Shown here piece by piece: positions 19,025 to 27,151 of a DNA stretch of 64,000 bases. The notes beneath the pieces were generated by a model. The model searched no databases, was not told where the DNA came from, and worked only from the letters and a program-made list of their open reading frames with translations. Within the stretch, counting starts at the first letter, position 1. Each line of letters starts with the position of its first letter. This stretch comes from DASZQL01 sp964391865. GTDB lineage: Bacteria > Planctomycetota > Phycisphaerae > Phycisphaerales > UBA1924. The position numbers and the translations under genes are program-made. The stretch spans positions 1-64,000 of the forward strand of contig CAYMNQ010000005.1 in NCBI GenBank assembly GCA_964391865.1, given 5' to 3'.

Positions 19025-19459
19025 ATGCGATACGAAGTCGTTTCGGGCGCGGCGGCGATGGACCCCGGCGCGGTTCACGCGATGCTGGCGAAGTCGTACT
19101 GGTCGGCGCGGATCCGGCGCGAGGTGGTCGAGCGCGCTCTGGCGAACAGCTTGGTGGTGGGGGCGTTTGCGATCGATGATCGCGGCGGGCGGACGCAGGT
19201 GGGCGTGGCGCGAGCGGTCACGGACTTCGCGACGTTCGCGTGGCTGTGCGATGTGTACGTCGAGGAAGCGCACCGCGGGCGCGGGCTGTCCAAGCAGATG
19301 ATCGAGAGGCTCTTCGACAATCCCGAGCTGCGCACGCTGCGGCGGTGGTGCCTCGCCACGCGCGATGCGCACGGGTTGTACGAGCGGTACGGGTTCGTGC
19401 CGGTGGAAGCGGGGCGGTGGATGGAGCGGAAGAACCCGGCGAGCGCGTGGCAGGAGTGA
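19025..19459 (+). CDS. GNAT-family N-acetyltransferase
   Basis: Acetyl-CoA-dependent acyltransferase of unknown acceptor. The 144 residues show the GNAT acetyl-CoA pocket VYVEEAHRGRGLSKQMIERL (motif A, with RGRGLS) and the C-terminal AHGLYERYGFVPVEAGRWME segment, which resembles small single-domain GNATs such as YjdJ/YpeA types. It is divergent from the ParA operon and convergent with the STAS gene. It has no Shine-Dalgarno; a TAGACT box lies six bases before the ATG. Confidence 0.9.
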   Translation: MRYEVVSGAAAMDPGAVHAMLAKSYWSARIRREVVERALANSLVVGAFAIDDRGGRTQVGVARAVTDFATFAWLCDVYVEEAHRGRGLSKQMIERLFDNPELRTLRRWCLATRDAHGLYERYGFVPVEAGRWMERKNPASAWQE

Positions 19460-19487
19460 TTCGCGCGGGCGAGCGGGGGAGGCTCGA

Positions 19488-19817
19488 TCAGATCTTCATC
19501 GCTTCGTCGCGCGTCATCACGATGGTGAAGACTTTGTCCAGCCGAGCGATCTCGAAGATCGAGCGGACCTTGTCCTGCATCGCGCACAGGACCAGCCGGG
19601 TGGACTGCTTTCGGCTAATTTGCATCGCTTCAACGAGCGTGGCGACGCCCGAGCTGTCCATGTACGGCACCTTCTGCAGGTCGACGACGACGCGCGCGGG
19701 CTTGGGCTCCATGACTTTCTTCAGGCGGGCCTGAAGATCGCGCGAGCAGCTGAGATCGACATCGCCGTTGGGTGCGACGAAGACGGCCCCGTTCGTGTTT
19801 TCGACAGCAATCTCCAT
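19488..19817 (-). CDS. STAS-domain anti-sigma-factor antagonist
   Basis: SpoIIAA/RsbV-type switch protein. In the unphosphorylated form such proteins bind their kinase (the RsbW-type gene upstream) and free its target. The 109 residues have the VENTNGAVFVAPNGDVDLS strand and the phospho-site segment KVPYMDSSGVATLVEAM, whose Ser-Ser follows Asp as in the family. ATG at 19817 is preferred because gaagggcg precedes it and the longer frame (from 19853) runs into the upstream gene. Co-transcribed with the kinase gene. Confidence 0.88.
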   Translation of the reverse strand: MEIAVENTNGAVFVAPNGDVDLSCSRDLQARLKKVMEPKPARVVVDLQKVPYMDSSGVATLVEAMQISRKQSTRLVLCAMQDKVRSIFEIARLDKVFTIVMTRDEAMKI

Positions 19818-19831
19818 GCGATCAACGCCCT

Positions 19832-20359
19832 TCACGCGCACGTGCCGCAGCACGCGCCACTCTGCCGAGACTTCACCATCACCAGGCGCATGCCGCGCTC
19901 GCGCCGTTTCTCGAACTGTACCGTATTCATCACCTGCCGGATGATGTACACACCAAGCCCGCCGGGGCGCACGTCTTCGAGGTCGCGCCCCTTGATCGCG
20001 TCGGGGTCCACCTGGTTCGCTTCATCTTCGATGACGATGCGGATGCCAGCGGGCGGGACCGAGTCGTCCGATCCTTCCGGGACCCCTTCGGGCCAGATGC
20101 TCATCCAGATGGTGCCGTCGGGCCTGCGGTTGTAGCCGTGGCGGATGACGTTGCACAGTGCCTCATCGACGGCGAGGGCGATCTGCCCGCACGAGTGATC
20201 GTCGAACCCGAAGCGCTTGGCGACCGCGGAGACCAGCTCGCGCGCCCCGCTGAGATAGCGGGGCTGGCTGAGCATCTGCACGGTGACGTGCGCCGGGCCG
20301 ACCGCCGGCGGGGTTTCGATCACCGGAGTGGACTGGGCTTTGGTGCTCATCTCGCTCAT
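19832..20359 (-). CDS. RsbW/SpoIIAB-type serine kinase (HATPase_c_2)
   Basis: Partner-switching kinase that phosphorylates the STAS protein and binds a sigma factor or other target. The 175 residues contain an N box DDHSCGQIALAVDEALCNVIRHG, in part, and the glycine-rich lid DVRPGGLGVYIIRQVMN. A Thr/Pro head of ~25 residues precedes the domain. The ATG at 20359 was chosen for lack of a better start; 20350 is an alternative. It is followed 14 bp later by its STAS partner. The cognate phosphatase could be the RsbU-type protein at 29540-30868. No sigma-B-like gene is adjacent. Confidence 0.85.
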   Translation of the reverse strand: MSEMSTKAQSTPVIETPPAVGPAHVTVQMLSQPRYLSGARELVSAVAKRFGFDDHSCGQIALAVDEALCNVIRHGYNRRPDGTIWMSIWPEGVPEGSDDSVPPAGIRIVIEDEANQVDPDAIKGRDLEDVRPGGLGVYIIRQVMNTVQFEKRRERGMRLVMVKSRQSGACCGTCA

Positions 20360-20432
20360 CGCTCGGGGCCGCTGCCCCGCCTCCCCGGCACGGTGCCGAT
20401 CGAAGCCGAGGAGCCTGTGCATTATCGGGATT

Positions 20433-20807
20433 CTAGGGCCGACTCTCCTTCAAAGATGTTGGTTGCCCTGACAAATACCGTTCTTTGTTCTCGCGCCACC
20501 ACGCTTCCCAGCGGTCGGCGGCGTCTCGGCGATCGAGTTCGGGGTCGGAGAAGTGGTAGCCGAGCGTTTCGCCCGTGAGCGCCTGGAGCGCTTCGGCGGC
20601 GAACATCCGCACCGCCGGGTCGGAGCTGTCGAGTTGCTCGATGAGTTCTGGGATATCGCGATAGTCGCCGTCGTTGTGGGTCTCGACCGCGGCGAGAGCA
20701 CGCTCGGCGGGATCGTAGGAGTCGTAGTCGGGCTGGCGATCGGGAAGTTCGCAGCCGGCGATGACCGTGATGGGCACGAGCGCGATGAGTCGGCATCGTG
20801 GGAGCAT
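20433..20807 (-). CDS. small lipoprotein with HEAT-like repeat
   Basis: The 124-residue product starts with a lipoprotein signal (MLPRCRLIALVPITVIAGC, lipobox IAGC, Cys 19), so it should be lipid-anchored outside the cytoplasm. The mature part has one HEAT-like helical pair (IPELIEQLDSSDPAVRMFAAEALQALTG) and a C-terminal charged helix with RWEAWWREN. Function unknown. There is no Shine-Dalgarno; a TATCAT box sits six bases before the ATG. Confidence 0.8.
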   Translation of the reverse strand: MLPRCRLIALVPITVIAGCELPDRQPDYDSYDPAERALAAVETHNDGDYRDIPELIEQLDSSDPAVRMFAAEALQALTGETLGYHFSDPELDRRDAADRWEAWWRENKERYLSGQPTSLKESRP

Positions 20808-20813
20808 GCGGGG

Positions 20814-20819
20814 ATGATA
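20814..20819 (-). promoter_or_regulatory. -10-like box TATCAT of the HEAT lipoprotein gene
   Basis: Minus-strand TATCAT, six bases, then ATG at 20807; leaderless arrangement. Confidence 0.45.
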
Positions 20820-21001
20820 CGGAATTGATGGGCTCCGTGGCCGAGGCTCGGCCCGGCCCGGCCATGATCGACAATACAGATTGAGTGAAGGCGTGGCCGA
20901 TCGGAGTATCGGCTGCGGCGCCCGGCTTTCTTGCCCTCGCGTCCGTGCTGCCGTACCGTGCGCTGCCGCTGCTTTCGCGGGAAGTGGAAAGGAGCTCCGG
21001 C

Positions 21002-22570
21002 ATGTCGGTCGCGGGTGGCACTCGTCAACACGACGTGGTCGCGGTTGTCGACTTCGGATCTCAGACGGCGCAGCTCATCGCGCGCCGCGTGCGCGAGCTG
21101 GGGGTGCTGAGCCTGCTGGTCTCGCCGAAGGCGCCGGCGGAGGAGTTGCGCGCGATGAAGCCGCGCGCGGTGATCCTGTCGGGCGGGCCGGCGAGCGTGT
21201 ACGAGACCGGCGCGCCGCAGCTGAACCCCGAGTTTCTGAAGCTGGGCGTGCCGGTGCTGGGGATCTGCTACGGCATGCAGTCGCTCTGCCGCGTGCTGGG
21301 GTCGCAGGTGAAGCCCGGCGCGCACCGCGAGTTCGGTCGCGCGAATCTGGACATCGGCGACCACTCCGACCTGCTCGCGGGCATCGCGGAGCGCTCGACG
21401 GTGTGGATGAGCCACGGCGATCAGGTCGCCGACCTTGACCGCGATTTCCATACGCTGGCGTCGACGCCCACCTGCCCGCACGCCGCCGTGAGGCACCGGC
21501 GCGAACCGATCTTCGGCGTGCAGTTTCACCCGGAAGTGACGCACACAGCGAGCGGCCAGCAGATCTTCGAGAATTTCCTCTACAAGATCGTCGGCTGCCG
21601 CGGCGATTGGAAGATGGCCGATTTCCTGGAGGAGCAGGTCGCGCGTATTCGCGGCATCGTGGGCAGCGACCGCGTGATCTGCGGGTTGTCGGGCGGCGTG
21701 GATTCGAGTGTCGTCGCGGCGCTGCTGCACCGGGCCATCGGGCCGCAGTTGACGTGCGTGTTCGTGGACAACGGCCTCCTGCGCAAGAACGAGCGGGCGA
21801 TCGTGGATCAGACGTTCCGCGATCACTTCAAGATTGACCTGCGCGTGGCGGACGCGTCGCGCGAGTTTCTGTCGGATCTCGCGGGCATCAGCGACCCGCA
21901 GGAGAAGCGCAAGCGCATCGGCCGACGGTTCATCGAGGTGTTCAAGCAGGCGGCGCTCGACGTGAAGGGCGCGAAGTTCCTGGCGCAGGGCACGCTGTAC
22001 CCGGATGTCATCGAGAGCGGGCACGGGCACGCGGGCCAGTCGGCGAACATCAAGCTGCACCACAACGTGGGCGGGCTGCCGCCCAAGCATGAACTGGGCT
22101 TTGAGCTCATCGAGCCGCTGCGCGACCTGTTCAAGGATGAAGTCCGCAAGCTGGGCGAGGTGCTCGGACTCCCCGAGCAACTCGTGTGGCGGCACCCGTT
22201 CCCCGGCCCCGGTCTCGCGGTGCGCGTGCTGGGTGATGTGACGGAAGAAAAGCTCCGCGTGCTGCGCGACTGCGATGAAATTCTGCTGGATGAACTCACC
22301 GCCGCGGGCTGGTACCGCAAGACGAGCCAGGTCTTCGCGGTGCTGCTGCCGGTGAAGAGCGTGGGCGTGATGGGCGACGGCAGGACGTACGACAGCGTGG
22401 TCGCGATCCGCGCGGTGGAGACGCAGGACTTCATGTCGGCGGACTGGGCCCACCTGCCGCACGAACTGCTCGGCCGGATTTCGAGCCGCATCATCAACGA
22501 AGTCCGCGGCGTGAACCGCGTGGTGTACGACATCTCGAGCAAGCCGCCGGCGACGATTGAGTGGGAGTGA
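21002..22570 (+). CDS. guaA: GMP synthase (glutamine-hydrolysing)
   Basis: Converts XMP, glutamine and ATP to GMP, the last step of guanine nucleotide synthesis. The 522 residues hold the glutamine amidotransferase domain (nucleophile Cys 89 in GICYGMQSL, His/Glu in GVQFHPEV), the PP-loop ATP pyrophosphatase domain (LSGGVDSSVVAALL) and the C-terminal dimerisation domain ending in PPATIEWE. The ATG at 21002 has aaaggag about nine bases upstream; the frame is open further to 20885 but that part is not homologous. Length is normal for the family. Confidence 0.98.
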   Translation: MSVAGGTRQHDVVAVVDFGSQTAQLIARRVRELGVLSLLVSPKAPAEELRAMKPRAVILSGGPASVYETGAPQLNPEFLKLGVPVLGICYGMQSLCRVLGSQVKPGAHREFGRANLDIGDHSDLLAGIAERSTVWMSHGDQVADLDRDFHTLASTPTCPHAAVRHRREPIFGVQFHPEVTHTASGQQIFENFLYKIVGCRGDWKMADFLEEQVARIRGIVGSDRVICGLSGGVDSSVVAALLHRAIGPQLTCVFVDNGLLRKNERAIVDQTFRDHFKIDLRVADASREFLSDLAGISDPQEKRKRIGRRFIEVFKQAALDVKGAKFLAQGTLYPDVIESGHGHAGQSANIKLHHNVGGLPPKHELGFELIEPLRDLFKDEVRKLGEVLGLPEQLVWRHPFPGPGLAVRVLGDVTEEKLRVLRDCDEILLDELTAAGWYRKTSQVFAVLLPVKSVGVMGDGRTYDSVVAIRAVETQDFMSADWAHLPHELLGRISSRIINEVRGVNRVVYDISSKPPATIEWE

Positions 22571-22610
22571 GGCGGGGCGCGGCTTGCGGCTTGCGGTTCG
22601 GACTCCAAAA

Positions 22611-22645
22611 CTAGTGGCATGGGCGTCCTCGCCCGTGGCTCCTTA
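22611..22645. repeat. short GC-rich palindromic repeat, family R3 copy 1
   Basis: tagtggcatgggcgtcc followed by tcgcccgtgg; internal stem gggcg/cgccc. It resembles 31157-31187. It lies between guaA and the Doc toxin pair. Confidence 0.5.
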
Positions 22646-22663
22646 ACCTACTCTTCTGCCTGC

Positions 22664-22692
22664 TGGACTCTCCGGGGTTTCGCGCCGATAAT
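22664..22692 (+). promoter_or_regulatory. promoter of the antitoxin-toxin pair
   Basis: TGGACT (22664-22669) and GATAAT (22687-22692) are separated by exactly 17 bp. The ATG of the antitoxin follows the -10 by six bases, so the mRNA is probably leaderless; no Shine-Dalgarno exists. Confidence 0.6.
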
Positions 22693-22698
22693 AGAAGC

Positions 22699-22908
22699 AT
22701 GTCCAGCGTGCAGGAAACCCAGGTGACTCTGCCCACGGACCTCGTGAAGCAGTTGGAAGCGCAAGCCAAGGCTCACGGCCTCGGCTTGGTCGCGTACCTG
22801 AAGTTCGTCACACGCATCAAGGATCGCCAGCACGACGCCGAGTTCAACGACGCGGCGAAGTTCGCGTTCTCCAAGTATCCGAACACCCTTCGGAAGCTGG
22901 CCCAGTGA
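22699..22908 (+). CDS. putative antitoxin, ribbon-helix-helix-like
   Basis: A 69-residue protein just upstream of, and overlapping by four bases, a Doc-family toxin gene. The N-terminal part QVTLPTDLVKQLEAQAKAHG has the beta-strand plus helix pattern of ribbon-helix-helix DNA-binding antitoxins rather than the Phd fold usual for Doc partners. The C-terminal half (from about 35) would be the toxin-binding tail. Such antitoxins usually repress their own promoter; the -10/-35 pair just upstream is the expected target. Function is inferred mainly from context. Confidence 0.7.
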   Translation: MSSVQETQVTLPTDLVKQLEAQAKAHGLGLVAYLKFVTRIKDRQHDAEFNDAAKFAFSKYPNTLRKLAQ

Positions 22909-23579
22909 CCGCGCTCGGCCAGCCACGCTTTCTCACGCTCCAAGAAGTCCTGACGCTGCACGAGACCGCTATCGACGAGCATGGCGGCTCGCACGGCATC
23001 CGCGATGCGGGCTTGCTTGAGTCCGCGCTCGCCATGCCGCGCCAGGGCTTCGGTGATCAGTACGCGCACGAGTTCCCCTTCGGGATGGCCGCCGCGTACG
23101 CGTACCACATCTGCAAGAATCATCCATTCGTCGATGGCAACAAGCGCACGGCGTTCGCGGCGATGGTGGTGTTTTTGCGGATGAATGGGTGGTCGTTGGT
23201 CGCTAGCGAGGAAACCGCGACGAGCAAGATCGTCGAGATCGCAACCGACATCTCAGAGAAACAAGCAATTACCGCGTGGCTGAAAGTCAATTCGCGACGA
23301 AGGCCATGCCTTGAGCTCCGCACATTTTTCCGTTCGATCGACGCTCACGCCTACGGCGAAATGATCAAAGCTATGCAACAGGGAAAGTCATACGACGAAA
23401 TTCGAACGTCTATCGCTGAAGCAGCGGAAGCGATGCCAATTGTTGGACAGCTTGTCGCGGCGCTGAATCAAATGACGCCTACTGCCGAGAACGAATCCGA
23501 ATGGATACCACCTCTCACCGAGGCAATTCTGTTCGCGTCACTCTACCGCATCGCCGAAGACATGGGCTACGAGTGGTAA
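22905..23579 (+). CDS. Doc-family Fic toxin with C-terminal extension
   Basis: Doc toxins phosphorylate elongation factor Tu and stop translation. Residues ~8-125 match the family: LTLQEVLTLHETAIDEHGGS, then GIRDAGLLESALAMP and the Fic core HPFVDGNKRTAFAAM with catalytic His 73. The GTG start overlaps the antitoxin stop (gtga). Doc proteins are usually ~125-130 residues, but this one has 224. The extra ~95 residues (from about 128) are mostly helical, of unknown function and written in visibly more A/T-rich DNA than the neighbours, which suggests transfer or fusion. The active-site Asn-Lys-Arg is intact, so the toxin is probably functional. Confidence 0.87.
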   Translation: MTALGQPRFLTLQEVLTLHETAIDEHGGSHGIRDAGLLESALAMPRQGFGDQYAHEFPFGMAAAYAYHICKNHPFVDGNKRTAFAAMVVFLRMNGWSLVASEETATSKIVEIATDISEKQAITAWLKVNSRRRPCLELRTFFRSIDAHAYGEMIKAMQQGKSYDEIRTSIAEAAEAMPIVGQLVAALNQMTPTAENESEWIPPLTEAILFASLYRIAEDMGYEW

Positions 23580-23644
23580 CTTCGCCCTGACCCAACCCGG
23601 CACGGCGTGCCGGGCCGCCGTCACAAGGGCCGCATCTCGCAATC

Positions 23645-24961
23645 ATGCCCACCGTCCCCATCCACCTCGCCGACCGCTCCTACGACGCCGTGATCGGCGC
23701 AGGAGTGCTGCGCGAACTCGGCCAGCGTGCCGCGGCGCTCGTCCCCGGCCGCCGAGCCTTTCTCATCACCGACGACGCCCTGCCGCCGGCGCTCGTGTCA
23801 CGCGCCGCCGATTCCCTCACCGCCGCCGGCTTCGCCGTCTCGCGCGCCTCGGTCCACCCCACCGAATCTAACAAGTCGCTCGGCACCTTCGCGCGCCTGC
23901 TCGCCGAACTCGCCGCGACAAAGCATGAGCGCACCGACCCCGTCATCGCGCTCGGCGGCGGGATCGTCACAGACCTCGCGGGCTTCGTCGCCGCCAGCTA
24001 TCGCCGCGGCGTGCCGGTGATCCAGTGCCCGACGACGCTGCTGGCGATGGTCGACGCCGCCGTCGGCGGGAAGACCGGTGTGAATCTGGTGGGCCAGAAG
24101 GCATCAAGCCATCAAGCCATCAAGCCATCGAGTGAAAGCCACGCGGGGCCGAATTCCTCGGCACTTGATGCCTTGATGCCTCGATGCCTGGATGCCTCTC
24201 CCCCCGATGCCCTCCTCCTCAAGAACATGATCGGCGCCTTCTGGCAGCCGAGGCTCGTGCTGGTCGATACCGACGCGCTCGCGTCGCTGCCCGATCGGCA
24301 CTTCCGCGCCGGGCTGGCCGAGTGCCTGAAGCACGGCTTGCTCTCCGCCGGCGCGATCGGCCCGGGCGGCACCGATGGTGCACGCTCGGTTCCGCCTGAC
24401 GCGCGGCTTTTCGAGTGGACGAGCACGCACCTGCCGAAGATTCTCGTGCGGGAGGCGGCCACGCTGGCCGAGTTGATCGAGCGGAACATCCGAGTGAAAG
24501 CGGCAGTCGTCGCGGGCGATGAACGCGAAGAGAAGCCGTCGTCGCACGGCGGGCGGGCGCTGCTGAATCTGGGGCACACGTTCGCGCACACGCTGGAGTC
24601 GTTCCCCGCGCTCTCGCCCACTGGCAACCCCGCCGACGCGCCGCTCCAGCACGGCGAGGCCGTGGCGCTGGGGCTCGTCGCCGCTGCGGCGGCGAGCGCG
24701 TCGATGGGGCGGCTCAGCCGCGCCGACGCCGATCGGGTGCGCGACGCCGTGGCCCGCACCGGGCTGCCAACGAGCGTGACGGGGCTGCCGCCCGATCGCG
24801 TGCTGATCGACGCGATGGCGCACGACAAGAAAGCATCGGGCGGGAAGCCGCGGCTGATCCTGCCCGTCGCGCTCGGCGAGTGCGCCGTCTTTGAAGCCCC
24901 GGACGAGCGGGTGCTGTCGAGCGGTTGGGGCGCGGTCCGTCGATCGACCGAGCACTCGTGA
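23645..24961 (+). CDS. aroB: 3-dehydroquinate synthase with a 41-residue in-frame insertion
   Basis: Second enzyme of the shikimate pathway (DAHP to dehydroquinate; needs NAD and a divalent metal). Family motifs are present: ALGGGIVTDLAGFVAASYRRG, MVDAAVGGKTGVN, KNMIGAFWQPRLVLVDTD, the metal-binding LNLGHTFAHTLE and HGEAVALGL. At 438 residues it is ~75 longer than usual. Residues 152-192 interrupt the conserved join between GKTGVNLVGQ and KNMIGAF and are encoded by a palindromic repeat (24099-24197). Another ~20 extra residues lie near 240 (after LSAGAIGPGG). The interrupted loop carries substrate-binding lysines, so activity should be tested. There is no evident Shine-Dalgarno. Confidence 0.93.
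   Translation: MPTVPIHLADRSYDAVIGAGVLRELGQRAAALVPGRRAFLITDDALPPALVSRAADSLTAAGFAVSRASVHPTESNKSLGTFARLLAELAATKHERTDPVIALGGGIVTDLAGFVAASYRRGVPVIQCPTTLLAMVDAAVGGKTGVNLVGQKASSHQAIKPSSESHAGPNSSALDALMPRCLDASPPDALLLKNMIGAFWQPRLVLVDTDALASLPDRHFRAGLAECLKHGLLSAGAIGPGGTDGARSVPPDARLFEWTSTHLPKILVREAATLAELIERNIRVKAAVVAGDEREEKPSSHGGRALLNLGHTFAHTLESFPALSPTGNPADAPLQHGEAVALGLVAAAAASASMGRLSRADADRVRDAVARTGLPTSVTGLPPDRVLIDAMAHDKKASGGKPRLILPVALGECAVFEAPDERVLSSGWGAVRRSTEHS
24099..24197. repeat. octamer-based palindromic element inserted in aroB
   Basis: Left arm 24099-24132 and right arm 24164-24197, each 34 bases, match as an inverted repeat at 28 of 34 positions. Each arm is built from four 8-base units (left aggcatca/agccatca; right cttgatgc/ctcgatgc). 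The whole insertion in the protein is 123 bp (24098-24220), a multiple of three and free of stops. A relative with atcaagtc and atcaaggc units lies at 26943-26966. Confidence 0.85.
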
Positions 24962-25005
24962 CGCGTCGGGCACGCACCGCGGCCCACAGCGCTGCCGCGC
25001 TCAGG

Positions 25006-25011
25006 TATTCT
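25006..25011 (+). promoter_or_regulatory. -10-like box TATTCT of the mlaE-like gene
   Basis: TATTCT, seven bases, then ATG at 25019; no Shine-Dalgarno. Leaderless arrangement. Confidence 0.45.
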
Positions 25012-25018
25012 CCAACGC

Positions 25019-25855
25019 ATGCCCGACCCCGCACCGTCGCCCGGATTTCTCCCCCTCCGGCTTGTGAACTCCTTCGGCGGCAAGGCGCTGAGTACGCTCG
25101 ATCACATCGGGTCGCTGTGGTTCCTCATGGCGCAGATGCTCGGGTGGGTGTTCCGCGCGATGACGCGCGGCAAGGTGCGGCTTGGGCGGCCCGCGATCGT
25201 GGCGCAGATGGTTCGGGTGGGCGTGAAGTCGATCTTCATCGTGGCGCTGGTGTCGGGGTCGATCGGGTTCATCCTCGGATTCCAGATGGCGCCGCCGCTG
25301 GACAACTTGGGGCAGAAAGAACTCGTGCCGAACATCATCGCGGTGGCGGTGCTGCGCGAATTGGGCCCGCTGATCGCCGCGATCGTGCTGGTGGGGTTCG
25401 CGGGGGCGTCGATCGCCGCCGAGATCGGCACGATGGTGGTGGGCGAGGAGGTCGAGGCGCTCGAGGCACACGCGCTGAACCCCGTGCGGTTCCTGGTTGT
25501 GCCCCGCGTGCTGGCGACGATCGTGAGCCTGATGTGCCTGGCGGTGCTGTCGGACCTGATGGCGATCTTCTCCGCCGCGCTGATGAGCAAAGTTGTGCTC
25601 GATATCTCGTGGACGACGTACTACAACAACACGCTGGCGCAGGTCGGCCCGCGCGACTTCCTGACCGGGCTGGTGAAAGCCGGCATCTTCGGCATGCTGA
25701 TCGGCCTGATCGCGTGCGGCAACGGCTTGAAAGTGACGGGCGGCGCGGCGGGCGTGGGCAAAGCGACGACGAACACGGTGGTGGAGTCGGTGGTGGCGGT
25801 GATTTTTGCCGACTTGCTCTTCACGGTGATCTTCTACGCACTCAAGCTTTTCTGA
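25019..25855 (+). CDS. mlaE: MlaE/YrbE-family ABC transporter permease
   Basis: Inner-membrane permease of the phospholipid/lipid ABC importer-exporter family. The 278 residues have the MlaE pattern: FILGFQMAPPLDNLGQKELV, the conserved LRELGPLIAAIVLVGFAGASIAAEIGTM region (split here), then EALEAHALNPVRFLVVPRVLA, and five or so hydrophobic segments. Partners MlaF (ATPase) and MlaD (MCE) are not in the window, so the gene is isolated. It converges on the UbiA-like gene with only four bases between them. It has no ribosome site and a TATTCT box seven bases before the ATG. Confidence 0.9.
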   Translation: MPDPAPSPGFLPLRLVNSFGGKALSTLDHIGSLWFLMAQMLGWVFRAMTRGKVRLGRPAIVAQMVRVGVKSIFIVALVSGSIGFILGFQMAPPLDNLGQKELVPNIIAVAVLRELGPLIAAIVLVGFAGASIAAEIGTMVVGEEVEALEAHALNPVRFLVVPRVLATIVSLMCLAVLSDLMAIFSAALMSKVVLDISWTTYYNNTLAQVGPRDFLTGLVKAGIFGMLIGLIACGNGLKVTGGAAGVGKATTNTVVESVVAVIFADLLFTVIFYALKLF

Positions 25856-25859
25856 TCGC

Positions 25860-26843
25860 TCAGACGCGCCGGTATCCGACCGGCTGCTCGATCAGCCCGT
25901 AGATCTCACGCAGGATCGTCATCCCCAGGAACCCGCCGACCGCGAGGCCCGTGAGGATCAGCCCTTCGTTCGTGAACCCCATGCCGAAGAGCCACGCGGT
26001 TTCGTAGATGGGTAGCCACAGCGCGCCGTAGCGCTGCGCGCGCTCGGCGGCGCGGGCGCGGTCGCGGGCGCGCCGGATGCGCAACCAGATGTACGCCGCG
26101 TACCCCGCCGCGAGGAGCAGCGGCGCGACCGCGACACTCCACGGCACCCACTCGGGCCACAGCGCGCCGGTCCGACGCCAGCCGACCCACAGCAGCACCG
26201 CCGACCAGAACGCCCAACCCGCAGCGGCGGCGAGAATGACGCGCGTCGTCAGCGCCGGACGCTTGCCGCTGATCCGGTGCACCGCCGCCCCGACGAGCAG
26301 CGCGTGCGTCATCACCAGCCAGATGGGCCACACGAACAGGATGTTCGCGTTGGCCGCGACCATGTGAGCGCCGTAGATCAGGCTCAGCAGCACCAGACCG
26401 ATCGACGGGATGAACCGCCCGATCAGGTTGTAGAACAGGATCGCGCTGGCCGCGAGCAGCACCAGCAGCACCGCGCTCAGCCCGACCACCGTGGCGCCGA
26501 GGATCGCCAGGATCAGCGCGAACGCGATCACGCTGGCGGCGACGTCGAGGCTCAGCCTCCCCGCGGGCAGCGGGCGCTCGGGGTGCATCGAGCGATCACG
26601 CCGGGCGTCGATCGCATCGTTCATCGCGGTGGCGAAGGAGAAGAGCCCGACCGCCATCCCCGTCGCGCCGAGCAGCAGCAGCCACAGCGGCGAGTGCGAG
26701 AGATTCGTCGGAGCGGCCGCACGCTCCGGCTCCGCGGCCCGTGACCACAGGATCATGAACCACACGTTGCCCACCGCGGCGAACGCCGTCGTCACCCGCG
26801 TCAGATACAGCACCGGCGACACCCGGCGGAGCACTCCGTCCAT
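25860..26843 (-). CDS. UbiA-superfamily prenyltransferase-like membrane protein
   Basis: Integral membrane enzyme family that moves prenyl groups onto aromatic or other acceptors. The 327 residues contain about eight hydrophobic segments and the first Asp-rich motif NDAIDARRDR followed by MHPERPLPAGRLS, typical of UbiA proteins. The second Asp-rich motif is not clear: only YETAWLFGMGFTNEG and LREIYG near the C terminus, so the substrate cannot be named and activity is uncertain. ATG 26843 is preferred because TACGAT lies exactly six bases before it; longer starts (26861, 26948) extend into repeat DNA. Confidence 0.72.
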   Translation of the reverse strand: MDGVLRRVSPVLYLTRVTTAFAAVGNVWFMILWSRAAEPERAAAPTNLSHSPLWLLLLGATGMAVGLFSFATAMNDAIDARRDRSMHPERPLPAGRLSLDVAASVIAFALILAILGATVVGLSAVLLVLLAASAILFYNLIGRFIPSIGLVLLSLIYGAHMVAANANILFVWPIWLVMTHALLVGAAVHRISGKRPALTTRVILAAAAGWAFWSAVLLWVGWRRTGALWPEWVPWSVAVAPLLLAAGYAAYIWLRIRRARDRARAAERAQRYGALWLPIYETAWLFGMGFTNEGLILTGLAVGGFLGMTILREIYGLIEQPVGYRRV

Positions 26844-26849
26844 GCGCGG

Positions 26850-26855
26850 ATCGTA
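26850..26855 (-). promoter_or_regulatory. -10-like box TACGAT of the UbiA-like gene
   Basis: Minus-strand TACGAT, six bases (ccgcgc), then ATG at 26843. Leaderless arrangement; supports the chosen start. Confidence 0.45.
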
Positions 26856-26883
26856 ACGCATTCGGAAATCAGAAGAGCCTGCC

Positions 26884-27094
26884 AACCACAGACACACCAA
26901 GGCGCGGAGGATGCACAGAGAAGAACGTATCGAGGGAAAAGGGATCAAGTCATCAAGGCATGGAGTCGTTCAGTGGTTCGGAGCTTGATCCCTAGCCGAC
27001 ATCACCTGCTTCATCTCATTTGCAATTTGGCCCTTTGCTCTCTGGCCACTTCCTCTCCTGGGTGCCACCTCAGCGTCTCCGCGCCTCTGTGGTT
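26884..27094. repeat. nested repeat cluster (accacag-type and octamer-type)
   Basis: A 308-bp gene-free stretch between divergent ubiA-like and ribH. The outer pair is aaccacag...ggcgcggag (26884-26909) against its inverse ctccgcgcctctgtggtt (27077-27094). Inside lies a palindrome gggatcaag (26941-26949) / cttgatccc (26984-26992) whose left part, atcaagtcatcaaggcatgg, uses the same octamers as the aroB insertion. A third accacag-type copy lies at 35397-35430. Confidence 0.65.
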
Positions 27095-27151
27095 CCGAGG
27101 GGATCACGGCAAGCCCCGACTTCGCGCGGATGCCCTATGATCTCCGCCCCT

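Noticed and set aside
24099..24197. Octamer repeats taken as a CRISPR-like array
   Set aside because: Units are eight bases without spacers and the two halves are inverted; they lie inside aroB.
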